Source: Colwellia sp.
GTDB taxonomy: Bacteria > Pseudomonadota > Gammaproteobacteria > Enterobacterales > Alteromonadaceae
DNA length: 64,000 nt
Assembly: GCA_013215655.1 (NCBI GenBank)
Contig: JABSOX010000027.1
Coordinates: forward strand, 1-64,000
Direction: 5' to 3'
The notes below the pieces were generated by a model. The model made no database searches, had not been told where the DNA came from, and was given only the letters and a program-made list of their open reading frames with translations. The translations under genes were made by a program, and so were the position numbers. Below, in pieces: positions 36,492 through 45,365 of the stretch; the first letter of the stretch is position 1, and each line of letters opens with the position of its first letter.

Positions 36492-36532
36492 GTTAAGATT
36501 ATTAAGTTGAACAATCACTTAACCATCTTAAC
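36492..36532 (-). other. imperfect stem-loop between rpoE and rseA
   Basis: Arms 36492-36506 and 36518-36532 pair at 13 of 15 positions around an 11-base loop, in the 76-base gap after the rpoE stop and before the rseA start. There is no U-run after it. It could partially terminate, be processed, or tune the ratio of sigma factor to anti-sigma factor. Confidence 0.5.
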
Positions 36533-36542
36533 CTTGATAACA

Positions 36543-37121
36543 TCAATTTTGAAGTAACGGCCTGATCTTTTTATCAATTGCATCTCGAGCTCTAAATATT
36601 CTCGAACGCACAGTGCCGACAGGACACTCCATGATAACCGCTATTTCTTCATAGCTTAATCCTTCAAGCTCCCGTAAATTTATCGCTGTGCGTAAATCTT
36701 CAGGTAATTGATCGATGGTATCAAATACTACTTTTTTTATTTCACTGGTTAATAATAACTTCTCAGGTGACGCGTTTTCTCTAAGTGCATCACCACTATC
36801 ATAAATCTCTGCATCTTCAATATCAACATCAGAGCCAGGTGGTTTACGGCCACTAGCCACTGTATGGTTCTTTGCACAATTCACGGCAATTCGATACAAC
36901 CAAGTATAAAACGCACTATCACCTCTAAAATTAGGTAAAGCACGATATGCCTTAATGAACGCCTCTTGTACTATATCTGGAACATCACTATGATTTTTAA
37001 TATAGCGTGAAACCAAATTTGCAACCTTATGCTGATACTTTACAACTAGCAGGTTAAATGCGTTTTTATCTCCGCTTTGTACCCGCTCAACCAGCTTTTG
37101 GTCGACGTTTTGTTCGCTCAT
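36543..37121 (-). CDS. rpoE: RNA polymerase sigma factor RpoE (sigma-E)
   Basis: 192 residues. Sigma region 2 has DIVQEAFIKAYRALPNFRGDSAFYTWLYRIA. Region 4 has LEGLSYEEIAVIMECPVGTVRSRIFRARDAI. It directs the envelope-stress regulon and heads rpoE-rseA-rseB-rseC. A sigma-E-like promoter lies upstream (37186-37212), consistent with autoregulation. It is divergent from nadB, as in E. coli. Confidence 0.97.
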   Translation of the reverse strand: MSEQNVDQKLVERVQSGDKNAFNLLVVKYQHKVANLVSRYIKNHSDVPDIVQEAFIKAYRALPNFRGDSAFYTWLYRIAVNCAKNHTVASGRKPPGSDVDIEDAEIYDSGDALRENASPEKLLLTSEIKKVVFDTIDQLPEDLRTAINLRELEGLSYEEIAVIMECPVGTVRSRIFRARDAIDKKIRPLLQN

Positions 37122-37185
37122 CCGAGCCCCATCTCCTAAATAATACTTAAATTTCCAACATCTGGCTCATGGCAAACGCATCAAG

Positions 37186-37212
37186 TAGGACTGGCCTAAT
37201 GCAAAAAAGTTC
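37186..37212 (-). promoter_or_regulatory. sigma-E-type promoter of rpoE
   Basis: Read on the minus strand: -35 GAACTT (37212-37207), a 16-base spacer, and -10 TCCTA (37190-37186). These fit the enteric sigma-E pattern GGAACTT-N16-TCnnA except for C instead of the first or second G. It is about 65 bases upstream of the rpoE ATG. Confidence 0.65.
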
Positions 37213-37338
37213 GAAATAAATGAAAAATAAATGAAAAAAGATCAACATTTAGACTATAGCTCTGATTTTTACTGTCCTGTTCAGAGAATAAACGTTAATA
37301 TTAGCCTTCTCTATAGAGTACATTAAAATCAAGAATTT

Positions 37339-38934
37339 ATGAACAAGCAACACAACTGTGATGTATTAATAATTGGTAGCGGCGCTGCAGGACTCACCCT
37401 TGCTTTACATTTAGCCAAAGATGCTGATGTTGTTATTTTAAGCAAATCCCTTGTAAATGAAGGTTCAACTTTTTATGCCCAAGGTGGCATAGCAGCTGTT
37501 TTTGATGAAAATGACAGTATTGATTCCCATGTTTCCGATACCTTAATTGCAGGTGCAGGGCTTTGTGATAAAGAGATAGTTCAATATACTGCAGAGAATG
37601 CCAAAGCGTGCCTTGAATGGTTAATTAATCAAGGGGTTAATTTCGACCAAGAAAAAAACACTGATGGTGAGGTGAAATATCATTTAACTCGTGAAGGGGG
37701 TCATAGCCACCGACGCATACTTCATTCAGCCGATGCCACCGGACAAGCTATTCAAACGACGTTAGTTGACCAAGTTAAAAATAATAGCCGTATTAGAATT
37801 TTTGAACGTTACAACGCTATTGATTTAATATGTACTAATGAAGCTGACGGAATTGAGAAACAATGTCTCGGCGCTTATATTTGGAATCGTAATAGCGAAA
37901 AAGTAGAAAGTATATTTGCAAAAAAAACGATTCTAGCCACCGGAGGTGCCAGTAAAGTATACCAATATACTTCTAATCCTGATGTTGCCAGTGGTGATGG
38001 CATCGCCATGGCATGGCGAGCAGGTTGTCGAGTTGCCAATATGGAGTTTAATCAATTTCACCCAACGTGTTTATTTCATGCCGAAGCAGGTACTTTTCTA
38101 CTAACAGAGGCTTTACGTGGTGAAGGTGCAATACTAAGACGGCCCGATGGCAGCCGTTTTATGCCCGGTTTTGATAAAAGAGCCGAACTTGCCCCTCGAG
38201 ATATTGTTGCTCGAGCTATAGATTATGAAATGAAACGCTTAGGCGCCGATTGCATGTTCTTAGATATCAGTCACAAACCTGCCGACTTTATCAAACAGCA
38301 TTTCCCAACCATTTATGAAAAGACCCTAAAGTTAGGCATCGACATTACCAAATCTCCAATACCTATAGTACCTGCAGCTCATTACACCTGTGGTGGGGTA
38401 ATGATTAATAAGCAAGGTAAGACAGATATCAATAATTTATATGCTATTGGTGAAGTAGCCTATACCGGCCTACATGGCGCCAATAGAATGGCAAGTAACT
38501 CATTACTTGAATGTTTAGTTTTCGCTCGCGCAGCAGCGATAGAGATTGAACAGTCCTTAACAAAGAAAACAGAATATATCTCTTTACCTGCATGGGATGA
38601 AAGTCGAGTAACGGATTCAGATGAAGAAGTTGTCATTCAACATAATTGGCATGAGCTACGATTATTTATGTGGGATTATGTTGGCATTGTTAGAACAACG
38701 AAGCGTTTAGAAAGAGCGCTACATCGAGTTGAATTATTACAAAAAGAGATCGATGATTATTATCAAAACTTTAGGGTCAGCAATAATTTACTGGAATTAA
38801 GAAACTTGGTACAAGTTGCTGAACTTATTATTAAATCGGCGATGGAAAGAAAAGAAAGCAGAGGCTTACATTTTACCTTAGATTACCCTGAACTAAATGA
38901 CGATGCTAAAACAACTATCTTAACGCCGAATTAA
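37339..38934 (+). CDS. nadB: L-aspartate oxidase
   Basis: A 531-residue flavoprotein. The FAD dinucleotide fold is at the N-terminus ([17 protein letters not shown]). The fumarate-reductase/succinate-dehydrogenase-type active-site blocks are [16 protein letters not shown] and NQFHPT, with [14 protein letters not shown] and [14 protein letters not shown] further on. It oxidises aspartate to iminoaspartate for NAD synthesis. It is divergent from rpoE and convergent with the ygfX remnant. Confidence 0.97.
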   Translation: MNKQHNCDVLIIGSGAAGLTLALHLAKDADVVILSKSLVNEGSTFYAQGGIAAVFDENDSIDSHVSDTLIAGAGLCDKEIVQYTAENAKACLEWLINQGVNFDQEKNTDGEVKYHLTREGGHSHRRILHSADATGQAIQTTLVDQVKNNSRIRIFERYNAIDLICTNEADGIEKQCLGAYIWNRNSEKVESIFAKKTILATGGASKVYQYTSNPDVASGDGIAMAWRAGCRVANMEFNQFHPTCLFHAEAGTFLLTEALRGEGAILRRPDGSRFMPGFDKRAELAPRDIVARAIDYEMKRLGADCMFLDISHKPADFIKQHFPTIYEKTLKLGIDITKSPIPIVPAAHYTCGGVMINKQGKTDINNLYAIGEVAYTGLHGANRMASNSLLECLVFARAAAIEIEQSLTKKTEYISLPAWDESRVTDSDEEVVIQHNWHELRLFMWDYVGIVRTTKRLERALHRVELLQKEIDDYYQNFRVSNNLLELRNLVQVAELIIKSAMERKESRGLHFTLDYPELNDDAKTTILTPN

Positions 38935-38945
38935 TCTAAAGGCTC

Positions 38946-39209
38946 TTAATCGACTTTACGAGCATGATATTTTAAACGTTTTATTATTCGAGATATTCGC
39001 GAATAACTTTGTGAAGATACGCTATTTTTAAATAAAAATTGATATTTAAAAGCCTTATTCCTCCCTTTATTTACGGGCATTAACACTAACCAACAACCAA
39101 ACCAACCTACTCGGCTGTTAATGCCTAGTTGAAATTCTTGATGTCCAGAAAAGGTACATTTCCCATCATTTTCTATTTTGAAAGAACGAATAGCCTGCTG
39201 GCGAAACAT
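38946..39209 (-). CDS. truncated YgfX/CptA-like protein lacking its membrane hairpin
   Basis: About 87 residues from the ATG at 39209, thirteen bases after the sdhE stop codon. The sequence aligns by eye with the C-terminal cytoplasmic half of YgfX: FKIENDGKCTFSGHQEFQLG, VGWFGCWLVLMPV, then SRISRIIKRLKYH. The roughly 45-residue N-terminal pair of transmembrane helices normal for YgfX is absent. There is no room for it, because sdhE ends immediately upstream. The frame is open further back, but only through sdhE sequence. YgfX is known as the partner gene of sdhE. This copy may be a functional short form or a decaying gene. Confidence 0.6.
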   Translation of the reverse strand: MFRQQAIRSFKIENDGKCTFSGHQEFQLGINSRVGWFGCWLVLMPVNKGRNKAFKYQFLFKNSVSSQSYSRISRIIKRLKYHARKVD

Positions 39210-39222
39210 ACTAACGCCAATA

Positions 39223-39474
39223 TTATATTTTGACTCTACTGAGAATAGTTTTGACCATGTAGTTGAGTTCTTGGTCTTCACATTTTTCGTGCCCCATAAA
39301 CCATGCAAATAACTCAGGATCTTGGCATGTTAATAATCGTTCAAAAATTAATTTATCTTTTTCCGATAGTTGCTCATAAGCTTCATCTACAAAAGGCATA
39401 AATAATACATCAAGCTCTAACATACCTCTACGACAAGCCCATCTTAAACGCGGCTTATTATCAATTACCGACAT
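39223..39474 (-). CDS. sdhE: FAD assembly factor SdhE
   Basis: 83 residues with the family signature RRGMLELDVLF near residue 15 and a late FAWFMGHEKC helix. It promotes covalent flavinylation of succinate dehydrogenase and fumarate reductase flavoprotein subunits. It is divergent from ygfZ, the standard arrangement, and is followed directly by the shortened ygfX. Confidence 0.95.
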   Translation of the reverse strand: MSVIDNKPRLRWACRRGMLELDVLFMPFVDEAYEQLSEKDKLIFERLLTCQDPELFAWFMGHEKCEDQELNYMVKTILSRVKI

Positions 39475-39592
39475 AGTTCACCTTTAAATATTAAATCTAG
39501 TGTCATTCTAACAATTTCACCAATATAAGCTTGTTTTATTTTATAATACCCTTATCTACTAAATACTATTATTGCAGTTACACAGACATCTT

Positions 39593-40561
39593 ATGACTAT
39601 TTCTATTGATAATGCTTTACCTGCTTTTGAGCAACTTCCAGACACCTTTGCGGTCTTGTTAGATGAATTTTCCGCTATTTCACTTTCAGGTGAAGAACAA
39701 AGTAGCTACTTACAGGGACAAATTACCTGTGATGTAAATACATCTAATGAAAACAGCTTTATTCATGGTGCGCATTGTGATGCCAAAGGAAAAGTTTTTT
39801 CAACATTTCGCTTTATTAATCGCAATAATGCGCATTTATTACTGCAATCTAAAAACACAATTCCAGCATCTTTAAAGGAATTAAAAAAATTCGGTGTATT
39901 TGCAAAAGTTGATATAGAAGAAGTAACAGACCTTGCCTATTATGCGCTTGTTGGTAGTGAAGCCTCCTCTTTACTACAGCAAAAATTTCAGCAAGTCCCT
40001 GACAGTTTAACCCCTGTTATTAACCTTGGCAGCACAACTATAGTGTATATTGCTGGACTAAAAAGTCGCTATCTATTAATTGATAACAAAAATAATATTG
40101 AAAACCTAGCCAGCGAGTTTTCACTCACAACCTATAATAATAAAGTTTGGAATTTATTAGAAATCATCGACGGCTTTCCTACTTTAAATGCATCGGCAAT
40201 TTCACAATATGTGCCGCAAATGCTTAATCTACAAGCAATTAACGGTATTAGCTTTACCAAAGGCTGTTATTTAGGACAAGAAACTGTCGCGCGTATGCAA
40301 TATTTAGGGAAAAATAAGCGTGCTTTATTTTCTTTATCAGCCGTGCAATCAACTAAAATTAACAGTGACGATATCATCGAAAAACAATTAGGCGATAATT
40401 GGCGAAAAGCAGGCAATATGTTAACAACTTATCAAGCTGATAATGGCACTGTCTATATTCAAGCAGTGCTTGCTAATGACCTCGAAGAAAATACGAATTT
40501 ACGCATAAAAGAACAACAATCATCAATTGTTGTTCAATCGTTACCTTATTCTCTTAATTAA
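39593..40561 (+). CDS. ygfZ: folate-binding protein YgfZ (tRNA-modification/Fe-S related)
   Basis: 322 residues from the ATG at 39593; a TTG seven codons upstream is in frame. It is a GcvT-like fold with the invariant KGCYLGQE motif (Cys essential in E. coli), preceded by YLQGQITCDV near the N-terminus. It uses tetrahydrofolate to support some Fe-S enzymes such as the tRNA methylthiolase MiaB. It is divergent from sdhE and followed 12 bases later by slyD. Confidence 0.95.
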   Translation: MTISIDNALPAFEQLPDTFAVLLDEFSAISLSGEEQSSYLQGQITCDVNTSNENSFIHGAHCDAKGKVFSTFRFINRNNAHLLLQSKNTIPASLKELKKFGVFAKVDIEEVTDLAYYALVGSEASSLLQQKFQQVPDSLTPVINLGSTTIVYIAGLKSRYLLIDNKNNIENLASEFSLTTYNNKVWNLLEIIDGFPTLNASAISQYVPQMLNLQAINGISFTKGCYLGQETVARMQYLGKNKRALFSLSAVQSTKINSDDIIEKQLGDNWRKAGNMLTTYQADNGTVYIQAVLANDLEENTNLRIKEQQSSIVVQSLPYSLN

Positions 40562-40573
40562 TCAGGATTTCAA

Positions 40574-41062
40574 ATGAAAATATCAGCAAACAAAGTTGTT
40601 GTCTTACATTATGCTGTATCTGACAATGAGGATACTTTAATCGATAGCTCCTATGATCATAGTCCGCTAGCCGTGATACAAGGTACAGGTTATTTAATTC
40701 CTGGATTAGAAGATGCTTTAACGGATCATGTAGCCGGAGACAAGTTCGAAGTTGAAGTAGCCGCGGATCAAGCCTACGGTCAACGTCATGATGGTTATGT
40801 ACAAACTGTACCAAAAGACATGTTTGGCAGTATTGACGATTTAGCCGTTGGTGCACAGTTAAGAGCTACCACTGATGACGGTGAACAAACAGTTATCGTT
40901 ATCGATGTGACTGAAGATGAAATTACCGTTGATGGTAATCACCCATTAGCAGGCATGGATCTTAAATTTGATGTCGAAATTCTTGAGGTTAGAGATGCAA
41001 CTGAAGATGAACTAAGTCATGGGCATGTTCATAGCGAAGATGGCTGTGGGCATCAACACTAA
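40574..41062 (+). CDS. slyD: FKBP-type peptidyl-prolyl isomerase SlyD
   Basis: 162 residues. The FKBP core is split by an insert-in-flap chaperone domain (ADQAYGQRHDGYVQTVP, then DVTEDEITVDGNHPLAG). The short C-terminal tail is rich in His and Cys (HGHVHSEDGCGHQH), a nickel-binding feature of SlyD, shorter than in E. coli. It catalyses proline isomerisation and can deliver nickel. It probably shares a transcript with ygfZ and ends before a 12-base perfect stem-loop. Confidence 0.95.
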   Translation: MKISANKVVVLHYAVSDNEDTLIDSSYDHSPLAVIQGTGYLIPGLEDALTDHVAGDKFEVEVAADQAYGQRHDGYVQTVPKDMFGSIDDLAVGAQLRATTDDGEQTVIVIDVTEDEITVDGNHPLAGMDLKFDVEILEVRDATEDELSHGHVHSEDGCGHQH

Positions 41063-41084
41063 GATTTAATCAAAAAACATTAAA

Positions 41085-41114
41085 ACTAATCCACATCTAT
41101 TAATGTGGATTAGT
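41085..41114. terminator. perfect 12-base stem-loop after slyD
   Basis: ACTAATCCACAT (41085-41096), loop CTATTA, ATGTGGATTAGT (41103-41114), 22 bases after the slyD stop. The plus strand has no U-run after it. The minus strand would continue TTTTAATGTTTTTT, so as an intrinsic terminator it looks better for minus-strand transcription. Confidence 0.6.
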
Positions 41115-41276
41115 GTACACCAACAAACAAGCACTTTATAAACAAGCACTTAACCACCAATCAATTACACCGTCTACTTTATCAATTATGTATTATACTT
41201 AACATTAGATTGTCAATTTCACTTATTCCTGAAGCGAAAGCGCATTTATACGCAGAAGTAAAATGAGAAGTATCAG

Positions 41277-42038
41277 ATGATTAAGTGTATTTTAATAAAA
41301 CTTTTATACCTACTTTTTATATTCTTCCTACTAGCTTTTAAACTAAAAGCTCAAAAAATTCACATCGTCACCGAAGAGTTTGCACCTTACAACTATATTA
41401 AAAACAATCAACTTACCGGTATTCATACCAAGTTTATTAAGAGAATCCTCGCTAAAACTCAGATAGAGGCCGAGTTTCATATTTACCCTTGGGCACGTGC
41501 TTACAATATGGCGTTACAGCAAAAAAACACCCTTATCTACTCCATTTCTCGCAGTAAGAACCGCGAAAAATTATTTCAATGGGTTGGCCCAATCACACCT
41601 GTGACTACCTGTTTATTTGCACTCAAAAGTAGGAAAGATATTAATTTTGATGATTTAGAAACAGCTAAAAGATATATCACAGTGACACAATTGGAAGGAC
41701 GTACTGCCCATGTATTAATAAGAAAGGGGTTTGTTAAACGAAAAAACTTGATGGATGCAACCTCACTTGCGAGCGCATTTAAAGTATTACTTAATGCCCG
41801 TAGTGATCTAATAGGTTACCCTGAACTACCCATTTATCATCTTATTAAACAACAAGGCATGAAGCCAAACGATATTATTAAGAAGACCCATTGCTTTACC
41901 GACGTTGAGCTATATATGGCTTTTAGCTTAAATACCCCGGTAGAAACAGTCGAGATATTTCAACAAGCACTTGATGAGCTAAAAAGCTCAGGAGAATATA
42001 AAAAGATTTTCATTGAATATCAAAATAGTGCTCACTAA
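41277..42038 (+). CDS. periplasmic solute-binding protein (SBP_bac_3-like)
   Basis: 253 residues with a signal peptide (LLYLLFIFFLLAFKLKA). The lobe-1 signature reads IHIVTEEFAPYNYIKNNQLTGIHTKFIKRIL, then YPWARAYNMALQQKNTLIYSISRS. The second lobe ends with FQQALDELKSSGEYKKIFIEY. It is a full-length bacterial extracellular binding protein of the family 3 type. No permease or ATPase gene is near. Many marine gammaproteobacteria carry such orphan binding proteins. The ligand is unknown. It converges with the recQ-like gene. Confidence 0.85.
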   Translation: MIKCILIKLLYLLFIFFLLAFKLKAQKIHIVTEEFAPYNYIKNNQLTGIHTKFIKRILAKTQIEAEFHIYPWARAYNMALQQKNTLIYSISRSKNREKLFQWVGPITPVTTCLFALKSRKDINFDDLETAKRYITVTQLEGRTAHVLIRKGFVKRKNLMDATSLASAFKVLLNARSDLIGYPELPIYHLIKQQGMKPNDIIKKTHCFTDVELYMAFSLNTPVETVEIFQQALDELKSSGEYKKIFIEYQNSAH

Positions 42039-42062
42039 CAAAAGTAATGTATTAAAATAAAA

Positions 42063-44003
42063 TCATTTTAACGCCAAGGAGCCTACTTTATCTCTAACCT
42101 CTTGATAACGAATAGTGTCACACAAACCAAAACCTACTAATTTTTTGACTTTATTTCGGGCAAATAAAGGCATACTTAAGCCCGTTAAAAATCGACACCT
42201 AGTTTCTAATGATAAATCATTCAACCCTTTTGTCTGCATATGCTCAATCAAGCTTTGTAGTACTTGAATAAGTTTTTCATCACTAGGTAATGTATTAACA
42301 ATCGAGTATTCGAGTTTCGCCACTTGCCCTCTACATACTGAGCAATGCCCACAATTTTCAGGTGAGTTTATATCATCAAAATATAATGATAGGTTTCGAG
42401 TTAAACATTTATCCAATTCAAAAAATCGTACCAAAGCAGCAATTCGCTTAATTTCCTTTTGTTCTTTTTCGATAAAGTAGTGATATAAAACTTGAGCTAA
42501 TGACGGGTCAGCTAACTCTGTTTGATTAATATCATAAACTTCCGTTATACGTTTAGTTTCTAATTCAATGCAGTGCTTTTCATGCAGATACTCTAAAGCG
42601 GTGACAACTCGGCCACGTTTACTTTGATAATGTTGAAATAAAGTTTCAAAATCAGGTTCTCCCCAAATTTTTTTAAATTTAGAGTGGGTAAAAATCGCTT
42701 CAAGAAAATCTCGACGCTCACCAATAAAATTTGCAAGAATTTGTTCTTTAGGTATTATAAATTTATATTTGAAATCAGCGAAATAAGCAAACAAAGGCTT
42801 TAAGACACCAAATAACTCTAGCTGTACTAATAACGTTTTCATCGGTAATTGCTTTATATTACTGGCATTTGATAAAGCTAAGCCTTGTAGTTCCCAACGT
42901 CCGTAATTAGTTTCCTCTTTAATATTATTAAGCACATACTCAATACTTTTTTGTTCAGGAGTATCACCAAACACAAAGTTTTCAACGGTATTTATGCCAT
43001 CTAAATTTGCTAAAGTAATGCACTTCGCAGGTAAATCATCTCGTCCCGCGCGACCAATTTCTTGACTGTAATTTTCAATAGATTTAGGTAGGTCATAGTG
43101 AATAACAAAACGAATATTCGCTTTATCAATCCCCATACCAAAAGCAATAGTTGCCACAATAACCTGTATTTTATCCGCCATAAAATCATCTTGAATTTGC
43201 TGACGATTTTCACTAATAAAGCCAGCATGATAAGCAGCAGCACTGATACCTTGTGTTGATAAATACTGAGCAACTTGTTCAGCACTTTGCTGCAAAGTTA
43301 CATAAACAATACCGCAACCTCGTTGTTGTTGAATAATCTTTGACAGCTGATTGTTTTTTTCAGATGAGGAAACGGCGATAACATTCAAATCAAGGTTTGC
43401 ACGATAAAAACCCGTTTGCACAATAGATGATGCCGAAATTAAAAATTTTTCCGCCATGTCTTCTTTTACTTGTCTGGTTGCTGTTGCTGTTAATAACAAA
43501 ACCAGCGGTATATTAAGCTCTTGTCGATAAGTCGGTAATTTTAAATAATCTGGACGAAAATTATGACCCCACTCTGAAATACAATGAGCTTCGTCAATAA
43601 CTAACATCGACACGGCAACCGAGCTAATAAACTGCCGAAAACGTTCATTTTTAAAACGTTCAACCGAGACCATCAAAATTTTTATTTGTCCAGAGCGTAC
43701 ATCAGCCATAACAGCTTGGTTTTGCTCAGCCGTTAATGTTGAGTCAATACTCGCCGCTTTTATATTATTACGGGTTAAAAATGCCAGTTGATCTTTCATT
43801 AACGCCAACAATGGCGAAACAACTAAGGTTAAATGAGGTAAATGTATTGCTGTAAATTGATAACATAAAGATTTTCCAGAGCCCGTTGGAAAAATAGCTA
43901 AAGAAGAATTACCTGCTAATAACTGCGTTATGGTTTGTTCTTGCCCATGACGAAAATTATCAAAACCGAAATTTTGTTTAAGAGAATGAGAAAGGTTGAG
44001 CAT
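42063..44003 (-). CDS. RecQ-family ATP-dependent DNA helicase
   Basis: 646 residues. Motif I FPTGSGKSLCYQ, motif II VIDEAHCISEWGHNFRP, motif V VATIAFGMGIDKANIRFVIH and motif VI YSQEIGRAGRDD are present, with a zinc-binding cysteine cluster near the end (CLTRNLSLYFDD, then CGHCSVCRG). There is no clear HRDC domain. The C-terminal 60 residues (GLSMPLFARNKVKKLVGFGLCD) are of another kind, so this is probably a RecQ paralogue rather than the canonical repair RecQ. It lies 11 bases after the unrecognised gene at 44015. Confidence 0.9.
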   Translation of the reverse strand: MLNLSHSLKQNFGFDNFRHGQEQTITQLLAGNSSLAIFPTGSGKSLCYQFTAIHLPHLTLVVSPLLALMKDQLAFLTRNNIKAASIDSTLTAEQNQAVMADVRSGQIKILMVSVERFKNERFRQFISSVAVSMLVIDEAHCISEWGHNFRPDYLKLPTYRQELNIPLVLLLTATATRQVKEDMAEKFLISASSIVQTGFYRANLDLNVIAVSSSEKNNQLSKIIQQQRGCGIVYVTLQQSAEQVAQYLSTQGISAAAYHAGFISENRQQIQDDFMADKIQVIVATIAFGMGIDKANIRFVIHYDLPKSIENYSQEIGRAGRDDLPAKCITLANLDGINTVENFVFGDTPEQKSIEYVLNNIKEETNYGRWELQGLALSNASNIKQLPMKTLLVQLELFGVLKPLFAYFADFKYKFIIPKEQILANFIGERRDFLEAIFTHSKFKKIWGEPDFETLFQHYQSKRGRVVTALEYLHEKHCIELETKRITEVYDINQTELADPSLAQVLYHYFIEKEQKEIKRIAALVRFFELDKCLTRNLSLYFDDINSPENCGHCSVCRGQVAKLEYSIVNTLPSDEKLIQVLQSLIEHMQTKGLNDLSLETRCRFLTGLSMPLFARNKVKKLVGFGLCDTIRYQEVRDKVGSLALK

Positions 44004-44014
44004 CGTAAAATCCT

Positions 44015-45238
44015 TTAACCGTGTTCAAAATACACACGATAAGTAGAAGACCAAATAGGATAATCGACTTCTAACAAGTAACAAACAAAGTCGTCTTTAT
44101 TAAAGTTTGAATAAGTAAAAAGATAATCACTCATCTCACCAATTTGCAGTTCGTCGTTTATTCTCGCTCGTGGAGAGTCAGGATGAAGTACATTTAATTC
44201 AGGAAATTCAGGTAAACGCTCAGTCCACATATCATCTGCTCGTAACTTGCCTTCTTCAACTTTTTGATTACCTGAATAACAACCTACATTAACCGTGCTA
44301 CAACGATCAATTTTCTTTTCTAGAAAAACCAAGGTGAGAAGCTTCTTCGTCGGATTTTTAATAGAGACACTGGTTGAACTACATTGGCTTTGATGTACTA
44401 ATGGATTAGCGAGCTCATCAGGGTTACTAAATAAAAATGTCGCGTCAAAAGGTGCACACTCATTACCTTCAATATCATTAAAAACAATACCGGAGTTACT
44501 GGTCGAATAACTTGAATAAGCTTGCAAAACCCCATTACTTGATAGTTCATCAATCACACCGATATGAAATTGACTAGTATCAAGGCGAGAGTCTTTAGAG
44601 ATATTTTCAGGTGATGTAAAGCCCTCGGGATGAGGGTGAGTATAAAATTGCACAAAAGGCGGTGAAGCTTTAGAACGCTGAATTCCGCGTTTAGAAATCA
44701 TCGCAACTTCTTGCAAAAACTCTTTATTCTCGTCATTTTCTTTAATGATATAACATGAAAAAAGGATATCCACAGATGAACCAATTAACTGTTTCGACGC
44801 TAAGTAATGCTGCTCTCTTTTCTCAACAGCTGTCAGCGAACTATTATATTGGTTATTCTTAACAGAATTATTACTGAGAATTCTTTTTAGTTCGGCATGA
44901 CTGCGTGCATATTTCTTTATTTGACTATCAAAAACTTCTATCGCTTTAGATGCCTCAAGTATCAATTGTGTTTCCAATGGCTTTTTCGAGGCTTGTAATA
45001 GAAACTCTTGTAGACCAGCAATACCCGGTAAAAAACACAAAACTTGCTGACCATTTTTACTTTTTTGAACGCCATTTAAAATACGCTGGCAATTTGAACG
45101 ATTAAATTCCAACCAATGTGACATGCCCGTAATGGTTTGTGCAGAATGTGGAAATTTGGCGACTATATGTCGTAAAACACTTTTTAAATTTTCACCGGTT
45201 CTATTTAACGCAATTAAATCTTCTTTTTCTAAAAGCAT
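44015..45238 (-). CDS. unrecognised 407-residue protein upstream of the RecQ-family helicase
   Basis: I do not recognise the family. The N-terminal 75 residues are helical with a turn that could be a DNA-binding helix-turn-helix (ITGMSHWLEFNRSNCQRILNGVQKS). About residues 80-135 look coiled (QLILEASKAIEVFDSQIKKY). The C-terminal half is beta-rich with FVQFYTHPHPEGF, SSNSGIVFNDIEG-like loops and several Cys. There is no signal peptide or membrane helix. It is followed 11 bases later by the helicase gene, so an operon is likely. It may be a regulator or partner of the helicase, but nothing in the sequence proves this. Confidence 0.65.
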   Translation of the reverse strand: MLLEKEDLIALNRTGENLKSVLRHIVAKFPHSAQTITGMSHWLEFNRSNCQRILNGVQKSKNGQQVLCFLPGIAGLQEFLLQASKKPLETQLILEASKAIEVFDSQIKKYARSHAELKRILSNNSVKNNQYNSSLTAVEKREQHYLASKQLIGSSVDILFSCYIIKENDENKEFLQEVAMISKRGIQRSKASPPFVQFYTHPHPEGFTSPENISKDSRLDTSQFHIGVIDELSSNGVLQAYSSYSTSNSGIVFNDIEGNECAPFDATFLFSNPDELANPLVHQSQCSSTSVSIKNPTKKLLTLVFLEKKIDRCSTVNVGCYSGNQKVEEGKLRADDMWTERLPEFPELNVLHPDSPRARINDELQIGEMSDYLFTYSNFNKDDFVCYLLEVDYPIWSSTYRVYFEHG

Positions 45239-45365
45239 AATCTTAAATACTATTTCCTAATTGTATACCCAAACCATTTGAAAATTCCGCTTTAGGGTGA
45301 TTTGAATAGAAATACTTTATCATGCAATAGTATAAAAAACACAATCACATCCTTTGACTTCAATG

